Of a stretch of DNA of 49,176 nt, positions 16,885-25,666 are shown piece after piece. Below the pieces are notes generated by a model that was not told the DNA's origin, ran no database searches, and was given only the letters and a program-made list of their open reading frames with translations. Within the stretch, counting starts at the first letter, position 1. Every line of letters starts with the position of its first letter. The DNA is taken from NCBI GenBank assembly GCA_947496715.1, contig CANMDT010000010.1:1-49176 (forward strand), given 5' to 3'. The translations under genes were made by a program, and so were the position numbers. Source of the stretch: Myxococcales bacterium (GTDB lineage: Bacteria; Myxococcota_A; Bradymonadia; REDH01).

Positions 16885-18830
16885 GCGAGCCAGCTGCACT
16901 GCCCGAATCGCTCAAGCTGGCCTGTGATGGCCTGCCGGAGCTCGAGGCGGCAGCGCGGCGCGAGCTGGCCCAAGGCACCACCGCCGAACGCATCGAACAG
17001 GCCACACGCGACCTCGCAGGGCTGCCCTCCGACCTCGACGGTGGAACCCTCGCGAACCAGCTCACCGCGCAGCTCCGCGACCTTGAGCCAGCGCAGCGAC
17101 GGCTCCTCGCCGAGCTCGCGCTGCTGCCCGAGGGTGCACCCCTCCGCGAGCTCGCCGACCGCTGCCTCCTGAGCCGCAAATCGCTCGAAGCGGTCGCACT
17201 CTCGCTGGTGCCGCTCAACCTCATCCGCTGGAGCCTCGCGGGGCTCCGCCTCCCCCGCCCCGTGGCCGCGGCGCTCAGCAACCTGCAGGTGCTTGCACCC
17301 GAACTCACGACCGCCTTCGTGGCCAATCTCGACCGCCTCTCCGCACGCGACGCCGTCGCACCGGGCCCGGTCGATGGCACAACCTGGGACAGCATCGCCG
17401 CCTCGCTGGAGCGGCTCGAACTCCCGCAAACGCGACGCTGGCAGGCACTGCAACTCCTCGCCGACACCGCCGAACAGCCGGCGCGACGGCCCGCCCTCGC
17501 CCTGCTCGCCTACGACTCCGCATCAGACCCCGCGAGCCGCCTGCTCCGCGCCCGACTCCATCGCCAGGCGGGCGACATCGACGAGGCACTCCTGCTCACC
17601 TCACCGCTCGTCGATCACGCCGAGCTCGGCGACGAGGCCAACCTCGAGCAGGCGCGCGGCCTCTACACCGCCGGCCGGCTTCACGAGGCCGCCCAGCTCC
17701 TCGACCGAACCGCTACCCGCTTTGCCCCCCTCGCCGCCACCGACGCGCTCCGAGCCTCGGCCGCCATCAAGCTCGGTCTCGACGACGCCGACGGCGCGCG
17801 CGCCATCGCACGCGAGGCACTCCGCATCGCACGCGACAGCCGGCTCCACATCGCGGAGGCCCGCGCGCACGGACTGCTCTCCTCCATCGAGGCCGCCGAT
17901 CTGCAGCTCGAGCGATCGCTCGAACACGCCCTCCGCGCACGCCTCGCCTTCGACCGGCAGGGCGACCTCTTCGACCGGGCCTGCGCCGCCGTCACCACCG
18001 CACAGGCTCTCCTGAACCTGCGCCGGCACGCCGAGGCGGAGGCCCAGCTCCGCGAAGCCACAGCCACCTTCACCGCCCTCCAGAGCCGCGCCATGAGGGC
18101 TACCACGGCCACCCTCTATGCCCTCTCCGCGCTCGACCGTGGCCGGCCGGACGAGGCCCGCCCACCACTCGAAGAGGCCATCGCCAGCATCGACGAACGG
18201 CAGCCCCGCCTCTACGCTTGGACCACCGCCGTCTTCGCGCTGCTCCTCATCGAAGAGGGCCGCGTCACAGAGGCCAGCCATCGCTGGCGCGAGGTCGCCG
18301 AGACCTTCCACGCCATGCAGGACCACCACCACGCAAGGCTCTTTGCCGCCTTCGGTGCGCTCGTCGGCAACCCGCCCCTCCCGCTTCCGCCCGCCGGCTC
18401 CGCCTCCACACGCGAACTCGATCAGGCCTTCCGCCATCACCCGCGCCTGAACGAGGGCCTCTGGACCCGTCTCCTCCGACGCACCCGCGATCGCCTCGAC
18501 GAGGGGCTCACCCACCGCGAAGGGCTCGGCTTTGTCGTGCCAGGCCACCCACTGGTCGACCTGTCGCCGCGCCCCACGCTACGGCGCCTCCTCGCCTCGC
18601 TCATCGAGGCCATGGAGCAGGGCGAAACACGCTCCACTGACCAGCTCTTCGAGGCAGGCTGGCAGGGCGAGCGGGCGCTCCCCGACGCGGCCCGGGCCCG
18701 CGTCTATGTGGCCATCGGCGAGCTTCGCAAGCGGGGCCTCGCTGCCTTCCTCGTCAAGGACGGTGACGGCTACCGGCTCGCAGGGCTCCGGGTCGTCGAT
18801 CGCCTCGTCGAAGCACAGCCCTTCCGATAG
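16881..18830 (+). CDS. TPR protein with C-terminal winged-helix domain (regulator A)
   Basis: The GTG at 16881 overlaps the preceding stop. The 649-residue product has no signal peptide. Residues about 40-130 look like a helical, winged-helix-type region (DLAGLPSDLDGG, LLAELALLPEGAPLRELADR). Residues about 170-530 are TPR-like helical pairs. The last 100 residues (STDQLFEAGWQGE, ARVYVAIGELRKRGL, GDGYRLAG) resemble the DNA-binding winged helix of OmpR/PhoB- or BTAD-type activators. No P-loop ATPase or receiver domain is present, so the sensory input is probably protein binding by the TPRs. It is a paralogue of the gene at 19158. DNA binding is inferred from the C-terminal pattern. Confidence 0.8.
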   Translation: MSEPAALPESLKLACDGLPELEAAARRELAQGTTAERIEQATRDLAGLPSDLDGGTLANQLTAQLRDLEPAQRRLLAELALLPEGAPLRELADRCLLSRKSLEAVALSLVPLNLIRWSLAGLRLPRPVAAALSNLQVLAPELTTAFVANLDRLSARDAVAPGPVDGTTWDSIAASLERLELPQTRRWQALQLLADTAEQPARRPALALLAYDSASDPASRLLRARLHRQAGDIDEALLLTSPLVDHAELGDEANLEQARGLYTAGRLHEAAQLLDRTATRFAPLAATDALRASAAIKLGLDDADGARAIAREALRIARDSRLHIAEARAHGLLSSIEAADLQLERSLEHALRARLAFDRQGDLFDRACAAVTTAQALLNLRRHAEAEAQLREATATFTALQSRAMRATTATLYALSALDRGRPDEARPPLEEAIASIDERQPRLYAWTTAVFALLLIEEGRVTEASHRWREVAETFHAMQDHHHARLFAAFGALVGNPPLPLPPAGSASTRELDQAFRHHPRLNEGLWTRLLRRTRDRLDEGLTHREGLGFVVPGHPLVDLSPRPTLRRLLASLIEAMEQGETRSTDQLFEAGWQGERALPDAARARVYVAIGELRKRGLAAFLVKDGDGYRLAGLRVVDRLVEAQPFR

Positions 18831-18881
18831 GCCAGACAGGCCTGCTGCGGGGGCGATCGACGCGTCGAAGCACAGCCCTTC
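18797..18881 (+). repeat. 28-bp direct repeat copying the end of regulator A
   Basis: Bases 18797-18824, inside the last codons of regulator A, recur at 18854-18881 with 26 of 28 matches, 57 bp downstream and past the stop codon. The flanks also look related (GGGC/GGTC). It is a remnant of a local duplication, or of a longer ancestral reading frame. Confidence 0.75.
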
Positions 18882-18931
18882 GAACCGGGCGGGCAACGAT
18901 GAGAGGGGGCGCGGTGCGACCGGAGTGCGGT

Positions 18932-18945
18932 TATACAATTGTATA
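18932..18945. promoter_or_regulatory. Perfect 14-bp palindrome TATACAATTGTATA
   Basis: TATACAATTGTATA is fully self-complementary and typical of a dimeric repressor operator. It is followed within 40 bases by further ACAA...TTGT arms (ACAAATACACTTGT, TTGTGCAGACAA, ACAACTTTTGT), suggesting a cluster of related half-sites. The binding protein is unknown. Confidence 0.5.
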
Positions 18946-19008
18946 CAAATACACTTGTGCAGACAACTTTTGTAGAGTTACACCAAAATGAACAGGTCTT
19001 CGGAATCG

Positions 19009-19037
19009 TTGACCCTTCAGTATAACGGTCCTACCAA
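19009..19037 (+). promoter_or_regulatory. Possible promoter for regulator B
   Basis: TTGACC (19009-19014) is followed after 17 bases by TACCAA (19032-19037). The -35 match is good and the -10 match poor. The same TTGAC(A/C)-N16/17-TACCAAC layout occurs upstream of groES, which is why it is noted. It would leave a leader of about 115 bases before the start at 19158. Confidence 0.3.
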
Positions 19038-19157
19038 CTGCCCACGCTGACGCTGAGAACCTCTGCTGTCGTCGGTTAAAAACCCCTAGATAACGGGGAA
19101 TTATCAAAAAATAACGATTATTCCGAACTCAAAATGCATGACTTTTTGGAGACAAAA

Positions 19158-21101
19158 ATGAAACAGAATCACCCTTTGGAAACCGCGAATCAGACCCACC
19201 TAAGTCCCGAAGTTTTAGCATTGTGCGACGGCGTCGCCTCCCTCCAAGAGGTCGCCTTGACCTCCCTCCAGCGCGGCATCGCGCCCAGGCTCGTCTCCTT
19301 CTCCCTCCAGAACCTCGCCGGCCTCCCCTCCGACCTCGATCGCGGCTCCTACGCCAACCAGATCGTCGAGCTGCTCTCCCAATGCCAGCCGCTCGAGCGA
19401 CGCCTCATCGCCGAACTCGCCCTGCTGCCCGGCGGCACCACCATCCACCACCTCGTCGAGCTCACCCGCGAACCCATCAACGGCGTCGAGCAGGCCTCGA
19501 TGGCGCTCCTTGCCAGCGACCTCATCCACTGGGACATCGTCGGCCTGCGCATCCGCAAACCCGCCGCCGCCGTCGTGGTCCGGAGCAACCTGCTTGGCAC
19601 CGAGTTTGCCAATGCCGTCGAAGGTCGCATCTCACGCCACACCGTGCAGGATGCTATCTCCCCCAACCTCATTGCAGAAGAGAGCTGGTTTGAGCTCGCG
19701 AGCGCGCTCGAGCGCATTCCGCTCCCACCCACCACGCTCTGGCGCGGACTCCGACTCCTCTTCGACACCAACGGCTCCGAGGCCCACATCGAGCGGCTTC
19801 GGAACCTCGCCACGCTCCCCAGCAATGAGGTTGGCTTTCAGCTCCTCCGCGCCTGCATGCACCGCAACGCCGGCGAGCTCGAGACGGCGCTCGCCATCAC
19901 GAATGCCCTCATCGACGACCCCACGCTCGGCCGCGACGCACGACTGGAGCAGGCCCGCTCCCTCTTCCTCGCAGGTCGGCTCACCGAGGCGGCCGAGGTC
20001 TTCCGCGACACTGCTGCGCTCCTCGAGCCCCTCGCAGCCAGCGACGCACTCCGCTGCCTCGCACTCATCGCCCAGGCAGGCGACCGCCCCGACGAGGCCC
20101 GCGACCTCAACCGCCGCGCCATCTACACCGCCCGCTCCGCACGCCTGCGCATCGCAGAGGCCCGCTGCAACCTCCAGCTCGCATCGCTCGAGTCCAGCGA
20201 CCTCAAGCACGAGCTCGCGCTCGAGTATGCGCTCCGGGCACGCTTCACCTTCACCCAGATTGGCGACCTCCACGACCTCGACCTCGCACGCATCACCCTC
20301 GCACAGGTCCTCATCAACCTGCAGCGAAACGAGGAGGCAGAGACCGAGCTCTCGCTCGCACGAAAGCGGCTCGATGCCCGCCGCTTCCGCTACCTCCGCG
20401 CCACCGCAGATGGACTGACCGGGCTCTCCAGGCTCGACCGCGGCGACCTCTACGGCGCCCGCCCCATCCTCGAGCGGGCCCTCGCTGTTGTCGACGAGGC
20501 CCAGCCGCGCACACACGCCTTCGTCGCTGGCATCTACGCGCTCCTCCTCTTGCTCGAAGGCCACCGCGAAGAGGCCCTCGACCGCCTGCGCACCGTCTCC
20601 AAGGCCTTCGAGAGCGCCGACGACAAACTCAATGCCGGCCTCTTCAATTCGCTCGCAGGCGACCATGCGGGCGGCTCCCTCGCCCTCCTCGTCGAGCTCC
20701 GCGACGCCCAGCTCTCCGAGTTCGGAACCGCCTCGCGCAGCGTCTGGACCCGCATCATCCTCCGCTCCAAGCATGCCATCGGCACCGGCATCATCCTCCA
20801 CAGCGGGCTCGGCTTCCAGATCCCCGGAAACCGACCCGTCGACCTCACCCGCCGCAACACCTTCCGGCGGCTGCTCGAAGGGCTCGTCAAGACCCTCGAT
20901 GGCTCCCATACCCTCTCCACCGACCGCCTCTTCGAGATCGGCTGGCCGGGCGAAGAGGCCGAGTCCCGCGCCGCCCACGCACGCGTCTATGTGGCCATCT
21001 CCGAACTCCGGAAGATGGGGCTCGGTACCCACCTCGTCCGAGAGGGCGAAGGCTACAAGCTGCAGGGGCTCCGACTCGTCGACGAACTGCCCCACGTCTA
21101 G
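19158..21101 (+). CDS. TPR protein with C-terminal winged-helix domain (regulator B)
   Basis: The ATG at 19158 has TTGGAG at the right distance; an in-frame ATG at 19134 has no such site. The 647-residue product parallels regulator A along its whole length. It shares the N-terminal NLAGLPSDLDRGSYANQIVE, helical TPR-like repeats in the middle, and a winged-helix end with STDRLFEIGWPGE, ARVYVAISELRKMGL and GEGYKLQGLRLVDE. The first 25 codons are AT-rich and unlike the rest of the gene, matching the AT-rich upstream region. No kinase, receiver or ATPase motif is seen. Its own promoter region separates it from A, so the two paralogues are probably regulated differently. Confidence 0.8.
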   Translation: MKQNHPLETANQTHLSPEVLALCDGVASLQEVALTSLQRGIAPRLVSFSLQNLAGLPSDLDRGSYANQIVELLSQCQPLERRLIAELALLPGGTTIHHLVELTREPINGVEQASMALLASDLIHWDIVGLRIRKPAAAVVVRSNLLGTEFANAVEGRISRHTVQDAISPNLIAEESWFELASALERIPLPPTTLWRGLRLLFDTNGSEAHIERLRNLATLPSNEVGFQLLRACMHRNAGELETALAITNALIDDPTLGRDARLEQARSLFLAGRLTEAAEVFRDTAALLEPLAASDALRCLALIAQAGDRPDEARDLNRRAIYTARSARLRIAEARCNLQLASLESSDLKHELALEYALRARFTFTQIGDLHDLDLARITLAQVLINLQRNEEAETELSLARKRLDARRFRYLRATADGLTGLSRLDRGDLYGARPILERALAVVDEAQPRTHAFVAGIYALLLLLEGHREEALDRLRTVSKAFESADDKLNAGLFNSLAGDHAGGSLALLVELRDAQLSEFGTASRSVWTRIILRSKHAIGTGIILHSGLGFQIPGNRPVDLTRRNTFRRLLEGLVKTLDGSHTLSTDRLFEIGWPGEEAESRAAHARVYVAISELRKMGLGTHLVREGEGYKLQGLRLVDELPHV

Positions 21102-21168
21102 CAGGCTGACCGGCAACCCTCGCGCACGAGGCGCGTCGAGACCACGCACTGGGTCGCTGCCGCGATGA

Positions 21169-21197
21169 TTGTGCAATTGCGGCCCCAAGGTTAGACT
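21169..21197 (+). promoter_or_regulatory. Candidate sigma-70-type promoter for TPR protein C
   Basis: TTGTGC (21169-21174), a 17-base spacer and TAGACT (21192-21197) lie about 35 bases ahead of the ATG at 21233, in a 131-bp gap. The -10 keeps the TA at the start and the final T. Only pattern evidence supports it. Confidence 0.4.
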
Positions 21198-21232
21198 GAC
21201 TGACCCCCTCTAAAGAAGGCGAACCCAGAGAC

Positions 21233-22309
21233 ATGGACCCGGCAGCAGTCACCCAGCAACTCGCGCAGCTCATGATCACCCGCAACGCGGCCGCGGTCGC
21301 GCTGTTGGATTCGCTGCCCGAAGGCGCGATCGCCGAAGGAATCGGTGAACTGATTCGCTGCCGCCAAGGCCTCATGACCGCGCAAGTCCGTGCGGCCGAG
21401 GTCGAATATCGGCTCGCCAAACTTGAGCTGCCCGCAGAGTGGCTCATCCGGCGTGACCTCGTCCGCGTCACCGCCGCCCACATCATCCGCGACTTCGACC
21501 TCGCCGAGCGGCTCCTGCTCCCCATCCTCGACAGGCTCGCCAGCTTCCCCGCCGACATCGTGGGACCTGCTGCCGTCCTCGCCGGGCGCGTCTACGCCGC
21601 CAAGGGCGACCTCAAATCGGCCCTCACCTGGTACTACAGTGGCCTCGGCATGATCGGAGACCAGCTCCCCGGAATCAGGGCCAGCATCCTCAACAACATC
21701 GCCTGCGAACATGCAGGCGCTGGCAGCAACAGCGTGGCTGCCGAGCTCTTCCAGCGCGCACTCGACATCTACACCCGGGAGCAGGCCTGGCCCAAGGCCC
21801 TCATGGCCGCCGCAAACCTCTCAGACATCATGATTGAGGATGGGCGCGCAGAAGAGGCGGTCACCTCCCTCCTCGGCTGGGAGCGCGCTCACCCCGAAGT
21901 CTTCCGCCTGCCCGAGGCCAACTTCTTCCTTGCAGCCCTCTCGATGGCACATGTGCGCAGCGGGCGCGTCGAAGAGAGCAAAGAGCGGCTCGCCTCCATC
22001 ACCGTCAACAAGACCGACATGGACCAGCGCATCCTCATCATGCTGGTCAACGCCTACATCGCCATCGCAGAAGAGCGGAACACCGACGCACTCGAGCTCC
22101 TCCTCGCGCTCCGGGAAGAGACCCACCACGAGCGCGGCCTCATGGCCATCCTCGAGCCGCTCTCCGACGCCTATGCAGCGATCGGCAACTTCAGGCTGGC
22201 CTACGACTGCGCCGTGGCGCGACGCGCCATCCTCGCACGCATGAAGAAGGCCATCCGCGACATCTCCACCATCGAGGTCGAGGTCCGGCGCCAGGTCCGC
22301 GTGAAGTAG
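21233..22309 (+). CDS. TPR-repeat protein, paralogue C
   Basis: The product is 358 residues, soluble and almost entirely helical. TPR-like units are recognisable around AAELFQRALDIYTREQAWPK, AAANLSDIMIEDGRAEEAV and LMAILEPLSDAYAAIGNFRL. The protein ends with a basic helix (RRAILARMKKAIRDISTIEV) like the linker that joins TPR arrays to GGDEF or kinase domains in sensor proteins, but the frame stops there and no effector domain follows. It aligns without gaps with the next gene, roughly two-thirds identical by eye, with SILNNIACEHAGAGS and ITVNKTDMDQR invariant. Function unknown; scaffolding or ligand binding in a signalling pathway is an inference. Confidence 0.75.
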   Translation: MDPAAVTQQLAQLMITRNAAAVALLDSLPEGAIAEGIGELIRCRQGLMTAQVRAAEVEYRLAKLELPAEWLIRRDLVRVTAAHIIRDFDLAERLLLPILDRLASFPADIVGPAAVLAGRVYAAKGDLKSALTWYYSGLGMIGDQLPGIRASILNNIACEHAGAGSNSVAAELFQRALDIYTREQAWPKALMAAANLSDIMIEDGRAEEAVTSLLGWERAHPEVFRLPEANFFLAALSMAHVRSGRVEESKERLASITVNKTDMDQRILIMLVNAYIAIAEERNTDALELLLALREETHHERGLMAILEPLSDAYAAIGNFRLAYDCAVARRAILARMKKAIRDISTIEVEVRRQVRVK

Positions 22310-22429
22310 CCGCGGCCGCGCGGCGAAACCGACGCATCTCCATACATTGTCCATCTCCTTGGCGATTGCGTTTGTGCGATCCAGCACTCTTGGCGTAGGC
22401 GGATAACACATCATATTTTGGGAGACGCA

Positions 22430-23506
22430 TTGGACGACACCGAAACCCTACATCGGCTCGCGCAGCTCATGGTCACGCGCACAGCGCTGGCCATCGAACT
22501 GCTCGATTCACTGGCCGCCGATGAGGTGCCGGTAGGTATCGCTGAGGTCATCCGCTGCAGGCACGACCTCATGGCCGGTCGCATCCGCCCCACCGAGCTC
22601 GAGCCACGGCTCATGGCGCTCGACCTGCCACCCGATTGGGTCATACGACGCGACCTCGTCCGGGTGACGGCCGCCTTCATCCTGCGCGACTTTGCGCTCG
22701 CTGAACGGCTCCTCGACCCCATCCTCCCTCGCATCGGACAGTTCCCCGCCGACATTATCGGACCAGCCGTGGTGATCGCAGGGCGCGTCTTCGCCGCAAA
22801 GGGCGACCTCACCTCGGCGCTGGTCTGGAACTACAAGGGGCTGGGCATGCTTGGAGACCAGCTCCCCGTTGTCCGCGCCAGCATCCTCAACAACATCGCC
22901 TGCGAGCATGCCGGCGCCGGCAGCGACATCACCGCAGCCGAGCTCTTCCACCGCGCCCTCGAGATCTACACGCGCGAGCAGTACTGGCCCCCCGCCCTCC
23001 TCGTCGCCTCCAACCTCGCCGACATCATGATGGACGACGGTCGACACGAAGAGGCGGTGCAGTTCCTCCTCGGCTGGGAGCGTGCCCACCCCGAGGTCTT
23101 TCATCTGCCCGAGGCCAACTTCTTCCTTGCCATCATGGCCCTCGCGAAGGTGCGGACGGGGCGCATCAGCGCGGCGAAGCAACGGCTCGCCTCCATCACC
23201 GTTAACAAAACAGACATGGACCAGCGCTTCATGCTCCTGCTGGTTGGCGCCCACATCGACATCGCCGAAAACAGGCTCGAACCGGCGCTGAACCAGCTCC
23301 TCGCCCTGCGCCAAGAGACCCACCATGAGCGGGGCCTCGTCGCCATCCTCGAGCCGCTCTCCGACGTCTATGCCGCGCTCGGAAACTACAAGCTCGCCTA
23401 CGACGTCGCCGTCGAGCGCCGCGAGATCCTCGTCAGGCTCAAGAAGGCCATCCGAGAAATCTCCGACATCGAGGTCGAGGCCCGGCGGCGCATCCGCATC
23501 AAGTAA
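22430..23506 (+). CDS. TPR-repeat protein, paralogue D
   Basis: The TTG at 22430 is preferred over the in-frame TTG at 22418 for two reasons. GGGAG lies 5 bases upstream of it, and the product then has 358 residues and aligns from the first residue with paralogue C. The helical repeats are the same (AAELFHRALEIYTREQYWPP, ASNLADIMMDDGRHEEAV, ILEPLSDVYAALGNYKL), as is the basic terminal helix with no effector domain. It is separated from C by a 120-base gap, so the pair arose by tandem duplication of a gene plus its control region. Function unknown. Confidence 0.75.
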   Translation: MDDTETLHRLAQLMVTRTALAIELLDSLAADEVPVGIAEVIRCRHDLMAGRIRPTELEPRLMALDLPPDWVIRRDLVRVTAAFILRDFALAERLLDPILPRIGQFPADIIGPAVVIAGRVFAAKGDLTSALVWNYKGLGMLGDQLPVVRASILNNIACEHAGAGSDITAAELFHRALEIYTREQYWPPALLVASNLADIMMDDGRHEEAVQFLLGWERAHPEVFHLPEANFFLAIMALAKVRTGRISAAKQRLASITVNKTDMDQRFMLLLVGAHIDIAENRLEPALNQLLALRQETHHERGLVAILEPLSDVYAALGNYKLAYDVAVERREILVRLKKAIREISDIEVEARRRIRIK

Positions 23507-23512
23507 CCCAGC

Positions 23513-25600
23513 CTACCAGGTCAGGTAGAAGACCAGCCAGGCCAGCGCACGGTAGAGCATCGCGATCGAGACCGACCGCGTCTGCCACATCACCGCGCTC
23601 GCCGGCAGCGCCACCAAGAGCCACCAGATCACGGTCGCCAGCGAGGCAACCTGGACCTCGCCTGTACCGGCCAGCACCAGCAGCCCTGTGTAGAGCGCCG
23701 ACATGCTCCCTGCGACCACAATCCCCTTCACGGGATGCTCCACATCGAGCAGCAGCGTGCGGGCCACCAGCCCCTCGAAGAAGAGCCCTTCAGAGGCAGC
23801 GCGCAACAGCGACACCACCGCCATCGCGGCGACCGGGAAGGAGGAAGTCGGGTCGCCTTGGAGCGCCGAACCGAGTACCGCCCCTGCCAGCGCGCCACCG
23901 AGCGGGAGCGCCCAGTGCCAGGCTGCTGCAGGCCGCCAGCCGAACCGAGAGAAGGCCTCAAACCGTACGCCGCGCACCGAAAAGTAGGCCGCCATCAGCA
24001 GCGCAAACGCCCGTCCATAATGGAGGCTGTTGTCCAACTCGGGGAGCAGCTCGTTCGCGTCGGTCTTCACCACAAAGGCCAGCACCACCGAGGCGACCAG
24101 CACCGTCATGAGCGGCACCATGATCGACCGCGTCCCCTCATCCTCGTCGCCCGTGCCCCACTGCAGCGGCTCGGCCATAAGTTCGGGCGGCGCAGCCATC
24201 ATCTCCTCGAGCGACCGCAGCCGCTCCTCCGACGCCGCATTCGTCTTGCTCAGGATCGCCGACGCAGAGAGCGCCGCAAGCGCAGCCCGCAGGTCGGTAG
24301 CGGCGAGCAGCGTGAGCGCATCGCCAGGCGCGGGGGCGAGATCGATTGCCTCGGCCACGGTCGGCTGCCGACCCATCCGGGCCTGCCGCTGCCGAAGCAC
24401 CCGCGACAGCTCAGGATGCGCAAGAACCACAAAACACTGTGCCAGCCGGCAGCGGATCTGGTGCAGCAGCTCCCGGTCCTCCGAACTCTTCGCCAGCGGC
24501 GCTACGGTCCGCTCCACCTGCTTGAGCCGCTCGCGCGTGCAGGCTGCGATCCGCTCGGGACCGTCGGTCCCAAGCACGCCGAGCGCATCTTCGATCCGCA
24601 TCTGGCTGAGCCGCTCGTAGAAGACGGCAGGGGGCATCGAGAGGCCGTTGCCCGCCGTCGGGCCAGCGCCGACGACCGACATCACGGCGCCCGTGATCAT
24701 CGACATGGCACCACGCCTGTTGGCCGCCAGCAAGCTCGCCGGCTGCCGCGACGAGGGGGCCGTGCCGCTCACCTGCTCGAAGGCATCCTCCATCGGTAGC
24801 GCAAGCGATAGCACCTCGCGCAGCACCACGGGCCGGCCCAGCTCCTGCTCCCGCTGCAGCAGCCGCTCCTTGAGGTTGGGGAAGGCGAGCAGCGTACAGG
24901 CCTGCGATATGAGCCCCATGATCTCGGTCACCGCAGCCACCTCTGCCGGCTCATACCAGCGGGGCTTCATGAGCGCCTCGATCTGCGCCAGCCGCGCACG
25001 GGCGCAGGCAAGCGCAAAATCAGGCGGCTCAGCAGCGCTGCAACCCACCACCTCCTGCAGCAGCGCCTCCAGCAGACGGGCCCGGAAGGCCTGCGGCCGC
25101 AGCCGCATCAGCGCATCGGGGAAGGGACGCGGCGCCCGCCACGGCAGCGAGCCATCCGCTGCCGGCTCGGGGGCAAGTTGGGGAGCCGAAAGGGCGCGAA
25201 CCACAGCGGAGGGTGCCGGCTGCGCAGCACGCCCGCCCGTAGCAGGACCGCTTGCACGCAAGGGCGCCGACGGGCGCGATCCCCCATGCGAGGGGTGGCT
25301 GCTCCCGGAGGGCGATACAGGACGAACCGGCGACGACGGCTGCACTGGCGGAAGTGTCGCGCGGGGCGCCGCCACGGGAGGCAGCGTCACCTGCCGCGGC
25401 ACAGGTGCAGCGGCCTGCAGATCGCTGAAGCGGGGAAAGTGCCAATAGGGCTTGGGGGCACCGCCGAGCACGGACAGCTGATCGCTCTCTGCCAGCAGGC
25501 CGGCACGGATGCGACGCTCCACCTCTTCGGCGCTCAGACCCTGCTCCCGTTCTCCGACGGCACGATGCAGGTCGTAGGTTGTCTTTCGGACTGGCTCCAT
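23513..25600 (-). CDS. Multi-domain membrane protein with degenerate CPBP-like C-terminus
   Basis: The ATG at 25600 begins MEPVRKTTYDLHRAVG (695 residues); an upstream in-frame TTG at 25642 is less likely. Residues about 10-55 resemble a GYF-like module (GLSAEEVERRIRAGLL). Residues about 60-150 are Pro/Ser-rich and disordered. Two related helical modules follow, ending in FPNLKERLLQREQELGRP and HPELSRVLRQRQARMGRQP, which look like a duplicated, J-domain-like unit. The last 190 residues hold about six membrane segments, with EGLFFEGLVARTLL in the place where CPBP-family intramembrane proteases have EExxFRG. The second Glu and the Arg are missing, so protease activity is doubtful. It lies 66 bases downstream of the methyltransferase gene. 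Confidence 0.7.
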   Translation of the reverse strand: MEPVRKTTYDLHRAVGEREQGLSAEEVERRIRAGLLAESDQLSVLGGAPKPYWHFPRFSDLQAAAPVPRQVTLPPVAAPRATLPPVQPSSPVRPVSPSGSSHPSHGGSRPSAPLRASGPATGGRAAQPAPSAVVRALSAPQLAPEPAADGSLPWRAPRPFPDALMRLRPQAFRARLLEALLQEVVGCSAAEPPDFALACARARLAQIEALMKPRWYEPAEVAAVTEIMGLISQACTLLAFPNLKERLLQREQELGRPVVLREVLSLALPMEDAFEQVSGTAPSSRQPASLLAANRRGAMSMITGAVMSVVGAGPTAGNGLSMPPAVFYERLSQMRIEDALGVLGTDGPERIAACTRERLKQVERTVAPLAKSSEDRELLHQIRCRLAQCFVVLAHPELSRVLRQRQARMGRQPTVAEAIDLAPAPGDALTLLAATDLRAALAALSASAILSKTNAASEERLRSLEEMMAAPPELMAEPLQWGTGDEDEGTRSIMVPLMTVLVASVVLAFVVKTDANELLPELDNSLHYGRAFALLMAAYFSVRGVRFEAFSRFGWRPAAAWHWALPLGGALAGAVLGSALQGDPTSSFPVAAMAVVSLLRAASEGLFFEGLVARTLLLDVEHPVKGIVVAGSMSALYTGLLVLAGTGEVQVASLATVIWWLLVALPASAVMWQTRSVSIAMLYRALAWLVFYLTW

Positions 25601-25666
25601 CGGACTCGCTCTCTTGCGCTGGTCACACCGCGACCTGTTCAACCTCTCATCTTCAACGCGCTTTGC

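Larger units (their letters stand above)
18831..19157. other. 327-bp AT-rich intergenic region ahead of regulator B
   Basis: From about 18930 the base composition drops sharply to AT-rich, unlike anything else in the window. It holds a perfect palindrome, several ACAA/TTGT arms, a possible promoter (separate entries), the inverted repeat GATAA-N7-TTATC near 19090 and AATAA-CGA-TTATT near 19112. No open frame or RNA gene was recognised. Confidence 0.7.
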
